Assembly (NCBI GenBank): GCA_016786615.1
Contig: JAEUVX010000011.1
Span: forward strand, 124,001 to 188,000
Direction: 5' to 3'
DNA length: 64,000 bases
DNA from: Flavipsychrobacter sp.
GTDB taxonomy: Bacteria > Bacteroidota > Bacteroidia > Chitinophagales > Chitinophagaceae
The notes under the pieces were generated by a model, which saw only the letters and a list, made by a program, of their open reading frames with translations, did not search any database and had not been told where the DNA came from. Shown here piece by piece: positions 17,780 to 27,006 of the stretch. The translations under genes and the position numbers were made by a program. The stretch's first letter is position 1, and each line of letters opens with the position of its first letter.

Positions 17780-18535
17780 TTATTTTATCTCTACTTTGTC
17801 GTTCAGGTCAACATCAACGAGTACCCTGCCACAGTGTTCACACACGATGATTTTTTTGTGCTGACGAATTTCGCTCTGGCGTTGCGGCGGGATAACGTTG
17901 AAGCAACCACCACAAGAATCTCGGTGGATAGGCACTACTGCAAGGCCATTGCTGTAACTACCACGGATGCGCTCATAAGCAGACAACAATCGGCTATCTA
18001 CTTTTTCTTTAGCCGCTGCAGACTTCTCTGCCAGTACTGTTTCTTCTTTTTCTGTTTCAGCGATGATTTTTTCCAGTTCTTTACGCTTGCCTTTCAGTAC
18101 GTCTTCAACATCTTTTATTTTGTCTTCAGTACGTTGGCGTTGTACAGCGCGCTCTTTCAGTTCGAAGTTGGCATCTTTAATGTGCTTGTCATTCAGCTTC
18201 ACTTCCAGCTCCTGCAGCTCCATTTCTTTGTTGATAGCTTCAAACTCACGGTTATTCTTAACGTTGTCCTGTTGTTTTTCGTACTTCTTAATCAGAGCCA
18301 ACGCTTCTTTCTTAGCTTCAGTCTTTTGATCAATAAAGCTATTTATGCTTCCTATTTCAGCATCTATATTTTGTATACGTGTCTGCAATCCTTCAATCTC
18401 ATCTTCAAGGTCTTTCACTTCCATTGGCAGTTCACCTTTCAGCGTTTTGATTTCATCTATTTTAGAATCTATCTTTTGCAGGGTAAGAACCGCAACCAGT
18501 TTTTCTTCAACCGAAAAGTCTTTAACAGTAGCCAT
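17780..18535 (-). CDS. Coiled-coil protein with C4-type zinc ribbon
   Basis: 251 residues from the ATG at 18535. That start is favoured over 18541 because its ATG overlaps the stop of the upstream gene (TGATG). Residues 20-190 are a long charged coiled coil (ILEDEIEGLQ-like heptads, many Glu/Lys). The C-terminus has CGGCFNVIPPQ and CEHCGRVL, two Cys pairs forming the zf-RING_7/CT398 zinc ribbon. Related proteins occur beside nif3 in many genomes. The precise function is unknown; nucleic-acid or flagellar/secretion-associated roles have been suggested for relatives. Confidence 0.88.
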   Translation of the reverse strand: MATVKDFSVEEKLVAVLTLQKIDSKIDEIKTLKGELPMEVKDLEDEIEGLQTRIQNIDAEIGSINSFIDQKTEAKKEALALIKKYEKQQDNVKNNREFEAINKEMELQELEVKLNDKHIKDANFELKERAVQRQRTEDKIKDVEDVLKGKRKELEKIIAETEKEETVLAEKSAAAKEKVDSRLLSAYERIRGSYSNGLAVVPIHRDSCGGCFNVIPPQRQSEIRQHKKIIVCEHCGRVLVDVDLNDKVEIK

Positions 18536-19638
18536 CAACAATAATATTTTACCGGATTTGTATTAGTATTTGATACAAGGACGGCAAAATTAGGAAATTT
18601 TTTATTAAGTATAGCCTCAAATATTTCTACCGTATATTGTTCACTCTCATAATGCCCTATGTCGGCTATTACTATCCTGCCCTCAGCATCAAAAAACTGG
18701 TGATATTTAAAGTCGCCCGTTACAAAAACATCTGCCCTTGCGCCTATGGCATCCTTTAGCAGAAAGCTACCCGAGCCACCACATATTGCCACTTTTTTTA
18801 TATCTGTACCTTTTAGCGCAGTATGGCGGATGTAGCTAAGCTGCATTCTTTCCTTCAAAAAGGCCAAAAACTCGCTTTCAGGCATCGATTTTGGCAAAAA
18901 ACCTACCATTCCTGCCCCTAATTGCTGGTTTTTGTTCTCCAGCGCGACTATCTCATAAGCCACTTCTTCGTACGAATGTGCCTCAAAAAGCGCCTTTAGC
19001 ACCCTACCCTCATTGTGTTTTTCCAACAGTACTTCGAGTTTCACCTCATTGGCTACCTCTCTGGCACCACCTGCTACCCCAACCACAGGGTTAGCATCTG
19101 CAGTCGCACGGAAAGTACCCTTGCCCTCTGCACCAAAGCTACACTCGCTGTATTTACCTATCTGTCCCGCACCTGCTGCAAAAAGGGCATCGCGTACCTT
19201 ATCAAGTTCGGCAACGGGTACATACGTATGCAGTTTGCACAGCGTGCCGCTCATTACAGACAGGATTTTAGTATCTACCAACCCTAGTTTCTCGGCTATT
19301 TTGGCATTTACTCCTGCTCGCACATTATCCAGATTGGTATGCGCAGCGTAGATGTGTATATCGCTTTTGATGGCTTTATGCACAATACGCTCTACATAGT
19401 TGTGCCCTGTAATGCGCTTCAGCCCAGAAAATATCAGTGGATGATGAGCCACTACCATATTAGCCCCGCGCTCGATAGCCTCATCGAGCACAGCCTCGGT
19501 CACGTCCAGCGTCAATAGCACACCTGTTACTGCTGCATTGGCATCGCCCACCTGCAATCCGCTGTTATCATACCCCTCTTGGTATGCCACCGGAGCAAAC
19601 ACCTCTATGGCTGCCATGATGTCTTTTACAAAAATCAT
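18535..19638 (-). CDS. Nif3-like dinuclear metal-centre protein
   Basis: 367 residues. Nif3/YqfO-type proteins form hexameric toroids with a two-metal site. Histidine/Asp/Glu motifs are visible in VVAHHPLIFSGLKRIT near the N-terminus and in VTGDFKYHQFFDAEG and DIGHYESE near the C-terminus. The central part (about 125-235, KLHTYVPVAELDKVRDALF) is the PII/CutA-like insertion of the long Nif3 class. Physiological role is unsettled; it is also labelled GTP cyclohydrolase I type 2 in some databases. Overlaps the zinc-ribbon gene by TGATG, so the two are coupled. Confidence 0.92.
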   Translation of the reverse strand: MIFVKDIMAAIEVFAPVAYQEGYDNSGLQVGDANAAVTGVLLTLDVTEAVLDEAIERGANMVVAHHPLIFSGLKRITGHNYVERIVHKAIKSDIHIYAAHTNLDNVRAGVNAKIAEKLGLVDTKILSVMSGTLCKLHTYVPVAELDKVRDALFAAGAGQIGKYSECSFGAEGKGTFRATADANPVVGVAGGAREVANEVKLEVLLEKHNEGRVLKALFEAHSYEEVAYEIVALENKNQQLGAGMVGFLPKSMPESEFLAFLKERMQLSYIRHTALKGTDIKKVAICGGSGSFLLKDAIGARADVFVTGDFKYHQFFDAEGRIVIADIGHYESEQYTVEIFEAILNKKFPNFAVLVSNTNTNPVKYYC

Positions 19639-19681
19639 ATACCGTAAATATAGCCTTTAGCACAAAACTACACATAAGGCT

Positions 19682-19689
19682 TATCTTTG
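19682..19689 (+). promoter_or_regulatory. -7 element TATCTTTG before folD
   Basis: TATCTTTG ends 4 bp before the folD ATG (19694). Transcription would begin at or next to the start codon, another near-leaderless message as at rlmN. Confidence 0.62.
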
Positions 19690-19693
19690 CGCC

Positions 19694-20569
19694 ATGCAAT
19701 TACTCGACGGCAAGGCGGTATCCGCACATATCAAAGCGCAGATAAAACAAGAAACCGAAGAACTGAAAGCCAAAACAGGCAAAGTACCACATCTGGCAGC
19801 TATACTGGTTGGCAATAATCCTGCCAGCGAAGCCTATGTAGGTTCTAAAGTACGCACCTGCGAAGAACTGGGCTTTGGCTCTACCCTGTTGCGTTTCGAT
19901 GAGAGTATTACTGAACAGGCATTGCTGCAAGAAATAAAAAAACTAAATAACGACCCACGCATAGATGGCATACTGGTACAGCTACCATTGCCAAAACACA
20001 TCAGCGATGATGCCGTTATCAATACTATAGATGCGGGTAAAGATGTGGATGGCTTCCATCCTGTATCTCAAGGCAAGATGGTGCTAGGGCAACCAAGCTA
20101 CCTGCCTGCTACACCCTATGGTATGCTGCTGATGCTGGAACACTATGGTATCAATACAGCGGGTATGCACTGCGTAGTTATAGGCCGCAGCAACATCGTA
20201 GGTACACCCATGAGTGTGCTGATGAGCCGCAACGCTAACCCTGGTAATGCAACCGTTACCATTTGCCACAGCAAAACAAAAAACCTGAAAGATATTTGCC
20301 TGCAGGCTGATATTATCGTGGCAGCTATTGGCCGTCCGCGTTATGTAACTGCTGATATGGTAAAAGAAGATGCAATTGTATTGGACGTAGGCATCAACCG
20401 CGTAGACGATGCAACGAAGAAAAGCGGCTCTCGTCTGGTAGGCGATGTTGACTTTGACAATGTAGCACCAAAATGCAGCTATATAACACCTGTACCCGGT
20501 GGAGTAGGGCTAATGACCATTTGTGGCCTGATGAAAAACACACTGGAAGCAGCGAAACAACATATTTAA
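19694..20569 (+). CDS. folD: Bifunctional methylenetetrahydrofolate dehydrogenase/cyclohydrolase FolD
   Basis: 291 residues. It converts 5,10-methylene-THF to 10-formyl-THF in one-carbon metabolism. N-terminal substrate motif ILVGNNPASEAYVGSKVRTC with the catalytic Lys, then DGILVQLPLPKHI and the NADP Rossmann segment GRSNIVGTPMSVLMSRN, then PVPGGVGLMTICGLM near the C-terminus. All are intact. First gene of a rightward folD-queE-uppP unit. Confidence 0.97.
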   Translation: MQLLDGKAVSAHIKAQIKQETEELKAKTGKVPHLAAILVGNNPASEAYVGSKVRTCEELGFGSTLLRFDESITEQALLQEIKKLNNDPRIDGILVQLPLPKHISDDAVINTIDAGKDVDGFHPVSQGKMVLGQPSYLPATPYGMLLMLEHYGINTAGMHCVVIGRSNIVGTPMSVLMSRNANPGNATVTICHSKTKNLKDICLQADIIVAAIGRPRYVTADMVKEDAIVLDVGINRVDDATKKSGSRLVGDVDFDNVAPKCSYITPVPGGVGLMTICGLMKNTLEAAKQHI

Positions 20570-20573
20570 TATC

Positions 20574-21194
20574 GTGTCTGTTACTATCAATCAAATAACA
20601 TCATATCCTGTGATGGAGCATTTTTACACGCTTCAGGGAGAGGGTATGTACAGCGGACAGGCAGCCTATTTCATACGCCTTGGTGGGTGCGATGTGGGTT
20701 GTGTGTGGTGCGATGTAAAAGATAGCTGGGATGCTTCAAAACATCCCGTAATGACAGTGGAAGAAATAACTACTGTAGCATCTGCACATCCGGGACGCAT
20801 TGCTGTAATAACCGGTGGTGAACCTGCCATGCACAACCTGAGTGCTATTTGCAAGTCGCTGCATCACGAAGGATTTCGTGTACATATAGAAACATCAGGC
20901 GCGCATTCGCTTAGTGGCAAGCTCGATTTTGTAACGCTATCTCCTAAAAAATTCAAAGCACCGCTTGAAGAAAACATGGAGTTGGCAGATGAGTTGAAGA
21001 TTGTTGTGTACAACAAATCGGACTTTGCATGGGCAGAAGAACATGCTGCAAAAGTGGGCAAGAAATGTAAACTATACCTGCAACCCGAATGGAGCCGCAT
21101 AAACACCATGACACCACTCATTATCGATTATATCAAACAACATCCGCAATGGCAATTGTCTTTGCAAACACATAAATACATCAACATACCGTAA
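20574..21194 (+). CDS. queE: 7-carboxy-7-deazaguanine synthase QueE
   Basis: 206 residues from a GTG at 20574, four bases after the folD stop. Radical SAM enzyme of queuosine/7-deazaguanine synthesis, acting after QueD. The cluster motif is GCDVGCVWCDVKDSWD (CxxxCxxC). The N-terminal MEHFYTLQGEGMYSGQAAYFIRL is the substrate-binding QueE signature, and TGGEPAMHNL follows. No other queuosine genes lie nearby. Its stop overlaps the uppP start (TAATG). Confidence 0.93.
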   Translation: MSVTINQITSYPVMEHFYTLQGEGMYSGQAAYFIRLGGCDVGCVWCDVKDSWDASKHPVMTVEEITTVASAHPGRIAVITGGEPAMHNLSAICKSLHHEGFRVHIETSGAHSLSGKLDFVTLSPKKFKAPLEENMELADELKIVVYNKSDFAWAEEHAAKVGKKCKLYLQPEWSRINTMTPLIIDYIKQHPQWQLSLQTHKYINIP

Positions 21195-22009
21195 TGACTT
21201 TATTCCAATCAATTATACTCGGCATCGTAGAGGGCATCACAGAGTTTTTACCTATTTCATCTACAGGACACATGATACTTGCCAGCTATTTTATGGGCAT
21301 ACAGGATGATAGTTTTACCAAGCTGTTTGAAATATGTATTCAACTCGGTGCAATAATGTCTGTTGTTGTACTCTACTGGAAGAAATTTTTCGACTTCAAA
21401 AAATGGCAATTTTACCTGAAACTTGTTGTTGCCGTTGTACCTGCATTGATATTGGGTTTTTTGTTCAATGACGCCATTGAAGAACTATTAGAAAGCCCTA
21501 TGACGGTTTCTATATCCCTGATATTAGGCGGTATTGTATTGTTATTTATAGACAAAGCTTTCAACAATCCTACTATAACTACAGAAGAAGATATAAAACC
21601 TAAAAACGGTTTTATAATTGGCTTATGGCAATGTGTCTCAATGATACCGGGTGTTAGCCGCAGCGCCGCAACAATCATAGGCGGCATGCAACAAAAACTC
21701 ACACGCAGCGTTGCAGCAGAGTTTTCGTTCTTCCTTGCAGTACCTACTATGGCAGCTGCAACCGGTTACTCGCTGATACTGAAAAACTGGAAAGTAGATG
21801 GTACGGAAATGAAAGGTTATGAATTGCTGTTGCAAAACAGCGATAATCTGATGATATTCGGCGTAGGAGCATTGGTATCTTTCATCGTTGCAATGATTGC
21901 TATCAAATCATTCATCAGCTTTTTACAGAAATACGGATTTAAAGTATTCGGTATTTACCGCATTGTCGCAGGATTGATTGTGATGCTTGTATTGGGGTTG
22001 AATGCTTGA
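21194..22009 (+). CDS. uppP: Undecaprenyl-diphosphatase UppP (BacA)
   Basis: 271 residues, eight or so membrane helices. It recycles undecaprenyl pyrophosphate to the monophosphate carrier used for peptidoglycan and surface glycans, and gives bacitracin resistance. Catalytic motifs EGITEFLPISSTGHMI (with the conserved Glu and SSTGH) and PGVSRSAATI are complete. Overlaps queE (TAATG). Confidence 0.96.
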   Translation: MTLFQSIILGIVEGITEFLPISSTGHMILASYFMGIQDDSFTKLFEICIQLGAIMSVVVLYWKKFFDFKKWQFYLKLVVAVVPALILGFLFNDAIEELLESPMTVSISLILGGIVLLFIDKAFNNPTITTEEDIKPKNGFIIGLWQCVSMIPGVSRSAATIIGGMQQKLTRSVAAEFSFFLAVPTMAAATGYSLILKNWKVDGTEMKGYELLLQNSDNLMIFGVGALVSFIVAMIAIKSFISFLQKYGFKVFGIYRIVAGLIVMLVLGLNA

Positions 22010-22014
22010 CCCTC

Positions 22015-22371
22015 TTACTCAGGCTTCCATGCGTTGAAGAGGAGATTCAGATAATGATTCTCTTCTTTGGTTATCACATTATCGGCCGCCGATAATTTGA
22101 GTGCAAAGCGCAGCAGGCTATCACGCTCTTCTTCTGTAGAGTCGTCATAAAAATCGTCCATAGCCTTCTGAAAATGGGGCTCCCATTCATCATGTTTCAG
22201 GTTACTGATGATTTCCATTTGCTTGTCAAGGTTCACCCTGAAAGGAAACTCCTCAACGATATAATCACGTATCACATTATCCTCGTGTACGCTTATGCGG
22301 TAATCCACAGCAGATAAAATCATCAGCAAGTGGTATCCCGCTATGGTTTTGTTCATTCTGTTGTTGGGCAT
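22015..22371 (-). CDS. TerB-like small helical protein
   Basis: 118 residues, or 113 from the internal Met at 22356. All-helical, with YHLLMILSAVDYRISVHEDNVIRDYI and a second copy-like block LLRFALKLSAADNVITKEENHYLNLLF. The paired (S/A)AxDxxIxxxExxxI pattern is that of the TerB family, whose members are metal-binding and sometimes tellurite-associated. No other ter genes are present, so a resistance role is not implied. Lies 19 bp downstream of ald, probably in one transcript. Confidence 0.72.
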   Translation of the reverse strand: MPNNRMNKTIAGYHLLMILSAVDYRISVHEDNVIRDYIVEEFPFRVNLDKQMEIISNLKHDEWEPHFQKAMDDFYDDSTEEERDSLLRFALKLSAADNVITKEENHYLNLLFNAWKPE

Positions 22372-22390
22372 ACAATTCTTCAGCTTATAG

Positions 22391-23602
22391 TTAACTCTGG
22401 GTTGCCAACAGCAAGTCCAGATCGGTATATTTAAAATTAAATCGTTTGGCTATCGGCGCATTAGTCACACAACCTTTGTACAAGTACACACCATTGCGTA
22501 TGCCACCCTTAGCTTGTATCAGGCTTTCAAAGCCCCCCATATCAGCACATTGCAGCATGATAGGCATCAATACATTGCTGATAGCACGTGATGCGGTACG
22601 CGATACTGCCGATGCCATATTGGGAACACAGTAGTGTATCACATCATACTTTTTATAAACCGGATTCTCATGTGTTGTAGCTTTCGACGTTTCAAAGCAG
22701 CCACCACGATCTATACTCACATCTATTATTACAGACCCTGCCTTCATGTTGCTCACCATCTCATCGCTCACTACCACAGGTGTAATGCCATTCTTTGGCT
22801 TTAGCGCGCCCACTACCACATCCGTATTCGCCAGTTCTTCCGCCAGTGTTACGGGCTCTATTACAGAAGTAGGGCAACGCCTGCCGATGTTATTCTGTAA
22901 TCGCATCAATCTGTATATCGAGTTATCGAATATCATTACTGATGCTCCTAAACCCAGTGCAGTACGTGCAGCAAATTCGCCTACCACACCTGCGCCTAAT
23001 ATCAGCACTTTTGCAGGGGGCACTCCAGATATACCACCTAACAATATACCCTTGCCGTTGTGCACGTTATTCAGGTATTTGGCAGCTGTAAGTATAGCAG
23101 AGCTGCCCGCTATTTCGCTCATAGAACGTACAATAGGATAGGTTCCTGAATCATCCTTGATAGAATCAAATGCAATAGCAATTATTTTTTTCTGTACCAA
23201 TTGCTCTATCATCTGCTTCTTAAGGAAAGGCATGTGTATCGGCGATATTACTACCTGGTTGGGTTGCAGCAAAGCTACTTCCTCCTCAGATATGGGTGCC
23301 GATTTTATAATGGTAGTTGCTTTATATACTTCAGACTTTTCGTACACGATACGCGCTCCCACTTCACTGTAATCGCTATCAAAATAAAAGGAGCCTTCGC
23401 CTGCATTATGTTCCACAACCACATCGTGGCCATTATTAACTAAAACTGAAACTGCCTCAGGTGTCAGTGCTACACGATTTTCCTGAAAAGAACTCTCTTT
23501 AGGAATGCCAATAAAAAGATCCTTCTTTTTAGGTAGTATTTCCAATGTTTCTTCGAGCGGAACATAGGAAAATGATGGCGATATGTACGGCTTCTTACTC
23601 AT
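22391..23602 (-). CDS. ald: Alanine dehydrogenase
   Basis: 403 residues. NAD-dependent interconversion of L-alanine and pyruvate plus ammonium. The N-terminal AlaDh/PNT domain has IGIPKESSFQENRVALTPEAV and the catalytic Lys/His segment PIHMPFLKK. The Rossmann motif is KVLILGAGVVGEFAARTALGLG. The last part, PNMASAVSRTASRAIS, is typical of Bacteroidota Ald. The first about 30 residues before the domain form an extra N-terminal arm. Transhydrogenase alpha subunits share this fold, but the length and single-gene context fit Ald. Confidence 0.9.
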   Translation of the reverse strand: MSKKPYISPSFSYVPLEETLEILPKKKDLFIGIPKESSFQENRVALTPEAVSVLVNNGHDVVVEHNAGEGSFYFDSDYSEVGARIVYEKSEVYKATTIIKSAPISEEEVALLQPNQVVISPIHMPFLKKQMIEQLVQKKIIAIAFDSIKDDSGTYPIVRSMSEIAGSSAILTAAKYLNNVHNGKGILLGGISGVPPAKVLILGAGVVGEFAARTALGLGASVMIFDNSIYRLMRLQNNIGRRCPTSVIEPVTLAEELANTDVVVGALKPKNGITPVVVSDEMVSNMKAGSVIIDVSIDRGGCFETSKATTHENPVYKKYDVIHYCVPNMASAVSRTASRAISNVLMPIMLQCADMGGFESLIQAKGGIRNGVYLYKGCVTNAPIAKRFNFKYTDLDLLLATQS

Positions 23603-23718
23603 GCACTATCCGATAGACATTTGGCAGAAAAATACAAAACAAGTTTCGATAAAAGAAGCCTGTTAACACCCAAATGATTGTTAAGAAAACTATCAAAGAT
23701 GCTAAATACTACAATGCA

Positions 23719-23751
23719 TTGACCTATTTGTCGGCGTAAATTATATTTTTG
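23719..23751 (+). promoter_or_regulatory. Promoter of rpoN
   Basis: -33 TTG at 23719-23721 and -7 TATTTTTG at 23744-23751, spacing 22 bp. The rpoN ATG begins two bases after the -7 element (23754), so the transcript is predicted to be leaderless. Confidence 0.55.
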
Positions 23752-23753
23752 TA

Positions 23754-25256
23754 ATGAAGATAGGATATATGCTCAGACAGTCGCAACAGCAGAAATTATT
23801 ACAAAAACTATCCCCTCAGCAGATTCAGCTTATGAAACTGTTGCAGATACCTACTGCTAATCTGGAAGAAAGAATAAAAGAAGAACTGGAAGAAAATCCT
23901 GCATTGGAAGTAGGTGGCGAAGAAACATCTACTGATGAATACGACTTACAGGATAACGAATCTGACGACTTTGATGATGATATAGAAGACGTAGAACTAA
24001 GCAATGACACTGCAGACAAAGTAGATATTGATGACTTTCTGCGACATGAAGATGACGACAGTGGCCGGGATTATGGAGATGACTACTACGGCAATAGTGA
24101 TACCGAAAGAGGCACAACACCCGTAAGGGTTGAAACAAGTTTTCACGATTATGTGCTCGACCAATTGGGCATGCTTGAGTTGGACGAACACTCTCATGCT
24201 ATTGCAGAACAAATAATTGGCAGTATGGATGAAGACGGCTACCTGCGCAGAGAGATAACTGCATTGGTGGACGACCTTGCATTCGGACAAAACATCTACA
24301 CAAGGGAAGAAGAAGTAAACGAGCTTATAAAAAAAATTCAACAGTTCGACCCACCTGGCGTATGCGCATGGACCCTTCAGGAATGTTTACTATTGCAATT
24401 AAAACGCATTGAACCACAATCGAAAGCAGTAAAGAATGCTATTGAAGTCATTGACGTTTACTTCAACGAGTTTATCAAAAAACACTACGATAAAATACAA
24501 CGCCACCTTGGGTTGAATAACGAAGATTTCAAAGAGGTTATCAATATCATCATAAAGCTGAACCCGAAACCTGGTGCGGCATTCGCCATTGTAAATAAAG
24601 CAGAAAGTTATATCATACCCGACTTCTTTGTGTTTAACAACAATGGCAAGCTTGAGTTATCCCTCAACTCGAAAAACGCACCTGAACTGAAAGTATCTGA
24701 AGGGTACAGAGAGATGATGCGCGCCTACGACAGAGGTGATAAAAAAGATAAACGCCAGAAAGAAGCAGTGCAATTCATCAAACAAAAACTGGACTCTGCA
24801 AAATGGTTTATCGATGCCATTAAACAAAGGCAACACACCTTACTGCAAACCATGCAGGCTATAATCGATTTTCAGACCGATTTTTTTCTGACAGGCGATG
24901 AAACAGCTTTAAAACCAATGATACTGAAAGACATTGCACTGATAACCGGGTTGGATGTTTCTACCGTATCACGCGTTGCTAACAGCAAATTTGTACAAAC
25001 TGAATTTGGCACTTATAAGTTGAAATATTTCTTTTCTGAAGCATTGCAAACAGAAAGCGGTGAAGAGGTATCTACACGGGAAGTAAAAACTATACTGAAC
25101 GACATTATCGGAAGTGAGAATAAACGCAAACCACACTCCGATGAAAAACTGACTGAAATGCTGCAGGAAAAGGGCTACAATATTGCCCGCAGAACGGTTG
25201 CCAAATACAGAGAGCAACTGAACATACCGGTAGCACGCCTGCGCAAAGAACTATAA
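23754..25256 (+). CDS. rpoN: RNA polymerase sigma-54 factor RpoN
   Basis: 500 residues. Region I (residues 6-50) is the glutamine/leucine-rich activator-binding segment (QSQQQKLLQKLSPQQIQLMK). Residues about 55-125 are extremely acidic (Asp/Glu), the usual region II. The core-binding region follows, then the helix-turn-helix and the RpoN box ARRTVAKYREQLNIP that reads the -24 promoter element. No enhancer-binding activator gene lies in this window. Complete and conventional. Confidence 0.97.
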   Translation: MKIGYMLRQSQQQKLLQKLSPQQIQLMKLLQIPTANLEERIKEELEENPALEVGGEETSTDEYDLQDNESDDFDDDIEDVELSNDTADKVDIDDFLRHEDDDSGRDYGDDYYGNSDTERGTTPVRVETSFHDYVLDQLGMLELDEHSHAIAEQIIGSMDEDGYLRREITALVDDLAFGQNIYTREEEVNELIKKIQQFDPPGVCAWTLQECLLLQLKRIEPQSKAVKNAIEVIDVYFNEFIKKHYDKIQRHLGLNNEDFKEVINIIIKLNPKPGAAFAIVNKAESYIIPDFFVFNNNGKLELSLNSKNAPELKVSEGYREMMRAYDRGDKKDKRQKEAVQFIKQKLDSAKWFIDAIKQRQHTLLQTMQAIIDFQTDFFLTGDETALKPMILKDIALITGLDVSTVSRVANSKFVQTEFGTYKLKYFFSEALQTESGEEVSTREVKTILNDIIGSENKRKPHSDEKLTEMLQEKGYNIARRTVAKYREQLNIPVARLRKEL

Positions 25257-25270
25257 CACAATTCGCACCC

Positions 25271-25630
25271 ATGACTTTTGACACACTAATAGAGGGTAAA
25301 CCTGAACATCTGCAAAAAGTAGCCATGCAACTGAAAGGACTGGCACTTCGGGTAGATAAACTGATAAATGAACAGATATACGGCGGTACCAAGTCGAAAG
25401 TAGCCCTCTATAGCAAGGGTGGGGCCGACAACGTATTATTCGGTATTCAGCTCAATGAAAAATACTGCATATTATATCTGCACCATACCGAAACTGCAGA
25501 TACTATGACGTTGAAAATAGAAGGTGATGGCAAACACGCCAAACATGTGAAGATTACTGCAATGACACCGGAACTTGAGACAGAGATAAAGCAAGTGATG
25601 AAAAACATCATTCGTGCCAGCAGGCATTAA
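25271..25630 (+). CDS. DUF1801/YdhG-like protein
   Basis: 119 residues. The pattern LINEQIYGGTKSKVALYSKGGADNVLFGIQ and a C-terminal ETEIKQVMKNIIR is that of the DUF1801 family, a small alpha/beta fold distantly like frataxin. 14 bp after rpoN on the same strand, so probably co-transcribed. Its last bases overlap the convergent DUF3109 gene by 4 bp. Function unknown. Confidence 0.75.
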   Translation: MTFDTLIEGKPEHLQKVAMQLKGLALRVDKLINEQIYGGTKSKVALYSKGGADNVLFGIQLNEKYCILYLHHTETADTMTLKIEGDGKHAKHVKITAMTPELETEIKQVMKNIIRASRH

Positions 25631-26208
25631 GCTTTATCGGCATTCATCTTCTTAGCCACAGCATCTAAAGTATCATAAAACTCCTCGCCGTATTTTCGGA
25701 TAATGGAATCTTTCAGGAATTTATATACCGGAACTTTTAACTGCTTACCTAGCTTGCAGGCTGGCTTACAAAGGCTTTTACGAGGTTCGTAATTTACAGC
25801 TTCATACCCATCCATTTGTTTCACACGTATGGGATACAAGTGGCAAGAGATAGGCTTTTTAAAAGCAATCTTACCTTCTTTCCACGCTTTTTCGAACGCA
25901 CATTTTACTATCCCCACTTCGTCGGTATAAGCATAAACACAAATACCTCCGTTAACCGCAGGTGTTACGTATCCATACTCATCATCTATGGTATGTGTAC
26001 CCTGTTTTTCTATTTCAGCAATGTACTCAGGCAGCAGGTATTCCTTTACTTTCGGATATACAGATGCGATAATGATTGTTTCCTCCTTTGTCAGTGGTGC
26101 ACCGCAATCACCATCTACACAACAACCACCTTTGCAACTGTTAAGGTCGCACACAAACTGTTCTTCAACCACTTGGTCGCTCAGCAATACATTATCTATA
26201 GCAATCAT
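25627..26208 (-). CDS. DUF3109 cysteine-rich protein
   Basis: 193 residues with clustered cysteines: FVCDLNSCKGGCCVDGDCG near the N-terminus, CVYAYTDEVGIVKCAFEKAW in the middle and CHLYPIR ... CKPACKLGK later. This spacing is the DUF3109 family, common in Bacteroidota, and looks like a metal or iron-sulfur site akin to the YkgJ zinc/iron-chelating proteins. No activity is established. A TATCTTTG -7 element lies at 26229-26236 on its strand. Confidence 0.88.
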   Translation of the reverse strand: MIAIDNVLLSDQVVEEQFVCDLNSCKGGCCVDGDCGAPLTKEETIIIASVYPKVKEYLLPEYIAEIEKQGTHTIDDEYGYVTPAVNGGICVYAYTDEVGIVKCAFEKAWKEGKIAFKKPISCHLYPIRVKQMDGYEAVNYEPRKSLCKPACKLGKQLKVPVYKFLKDSIIRKYGEEFYDTLDAVAKKMNADKA

Positions 26209-26228
26209 GAAAAAAGGAAAATCTTATG

Positions 26229-26236
26229 CAAAGATA
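26229..26236 (-). promoter_or_regulatory. -7 element TATCTTTG of the DUF3109 gene
   Basis: Read leftward, TATCTTTGCATAAG lies about 20 bp before the DUF3109 ATG and immediately after the CBS gene stop, so this gene has its own promoter. Confidence 0.6.
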
Positions 26237-26239
26237 CAA

Positions 26240-26902
26240 TTAGATATTAAGGTAGTTCATCAGGTTGTTGAACCTATCCTGCAGACTGTCCTTATCTGTT
26301 TTATCACCAAATACCTCTTTTACTTTGAAGTTATGCCTCTCCAGTGCTGCAACTACTCCGCCAAGGCTGTTTCTATTGGTCTTCAGAGTTACTTCCAGTT
26401 TGCCTGTCAGTTTATTACTGAATATCTGGGTGCTTATCAGCAATACCTCTTCACTTTCGCAGATACGGGCTATTTCATACAGGCTGTAATTTCGAGGGTC
26501 AATCTCCAATACTATTATTCCACCGGGGTTATCCAACCCGCTGTTTTCTGTAACATAACGCAACAGTTCATCTCGTGTAATAGAGCCTACATATGTATTC
26601 TCCATATCCACCACAGGTACTACCGACAGATTTTGCTGATGTGCTATTCGCAGTGCCTCGTAAGGGTGCCCGGATGCCAATACGGCAGGGCGATAACTGA
26701 GAAAATCTGCACTTTGCAAGGCATTATCCGGATTATCCCAATCCAGCAAATCATTCTCCTGTACCAATGCCATGTATTTATCATCCACCACCAACGGCAA
26801 TTGTGCCAGGTTGGCTTCATCCATAAGGGTTAGCGCCCTGTCCCCTGTATCTGTAGGCATCAGGGTGGGTACAATCGGTGATATCAGTTGCTCAACTACC
26901 AT
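26240..26902 (-). CDS. Tandem CBS-domain protein
   Basis: 220 residues. Two CBS motifs are clear in residues 1-125: ISPIVPTLMPTDTGDRALTLM with LPLVVDDKYMALVQ, and PAVLASGHPYEALRIAHQ with LSVVPVVDMENTYVGSITR. CBS pairs sense adenosine nucleotides. The remainder (about 130-220) resembles an ACT-like or regulatory tail (IIVLEIDPRNYSLYEIARI). There is no attached enzyme or transporter, so it is a stand-alone sensor of unknown partner. Confidence 0.88.
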   Translation of the reverse strand: MVVEQLISPIVPTLMPTDTGDRALTLMDEANLAQLPLVVDDKYMALVQENDLLDWDNPDNALQSADFLSYRPAVLASGHPYEALRIAHQQNLSVVPVVDMENTYVGSITRDELLRYVTENSGLDNPGGIIVLEIDPRNYSLYEIARICESEEVLLISTQIFSNKLTGKLEVTLKTNRNSLGGVVAALERHNFKVKEVFGDKTDKDSLQDRFNNLMNYLNI

Positions 26903-27006
26903 TTCTATATTTTACCCTTTGTTATATACTATAACGTACAAAAAACCAACCAAGTTTTAAGAGCATCGATTATTATAACAACAAGATGACAATCGGGGTA
27001 TTAGTA

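Noticed and set aside
17834..18544. 236-codon plus-strand frame antisense to the zinc-ribbon coiled-coil gene
   Set aside because: Phe/Leu-rich translation mirrors the Glu/Lys coiled coil; a shadow of the real gene.
22015..22371. Tellurite-resistance role for the TerB-like protein
   Set aside because: Only the fold is shared; no other ter genes are present and TerB domains occur in many contexts.
25988..26833. 281-codon plus-strand frame antisense to the DUF3109 and CBS genes
   Set aside because: The translated sequence is Cys/Tyr/Ile-rich with no motif, and both leftward genes match known families.
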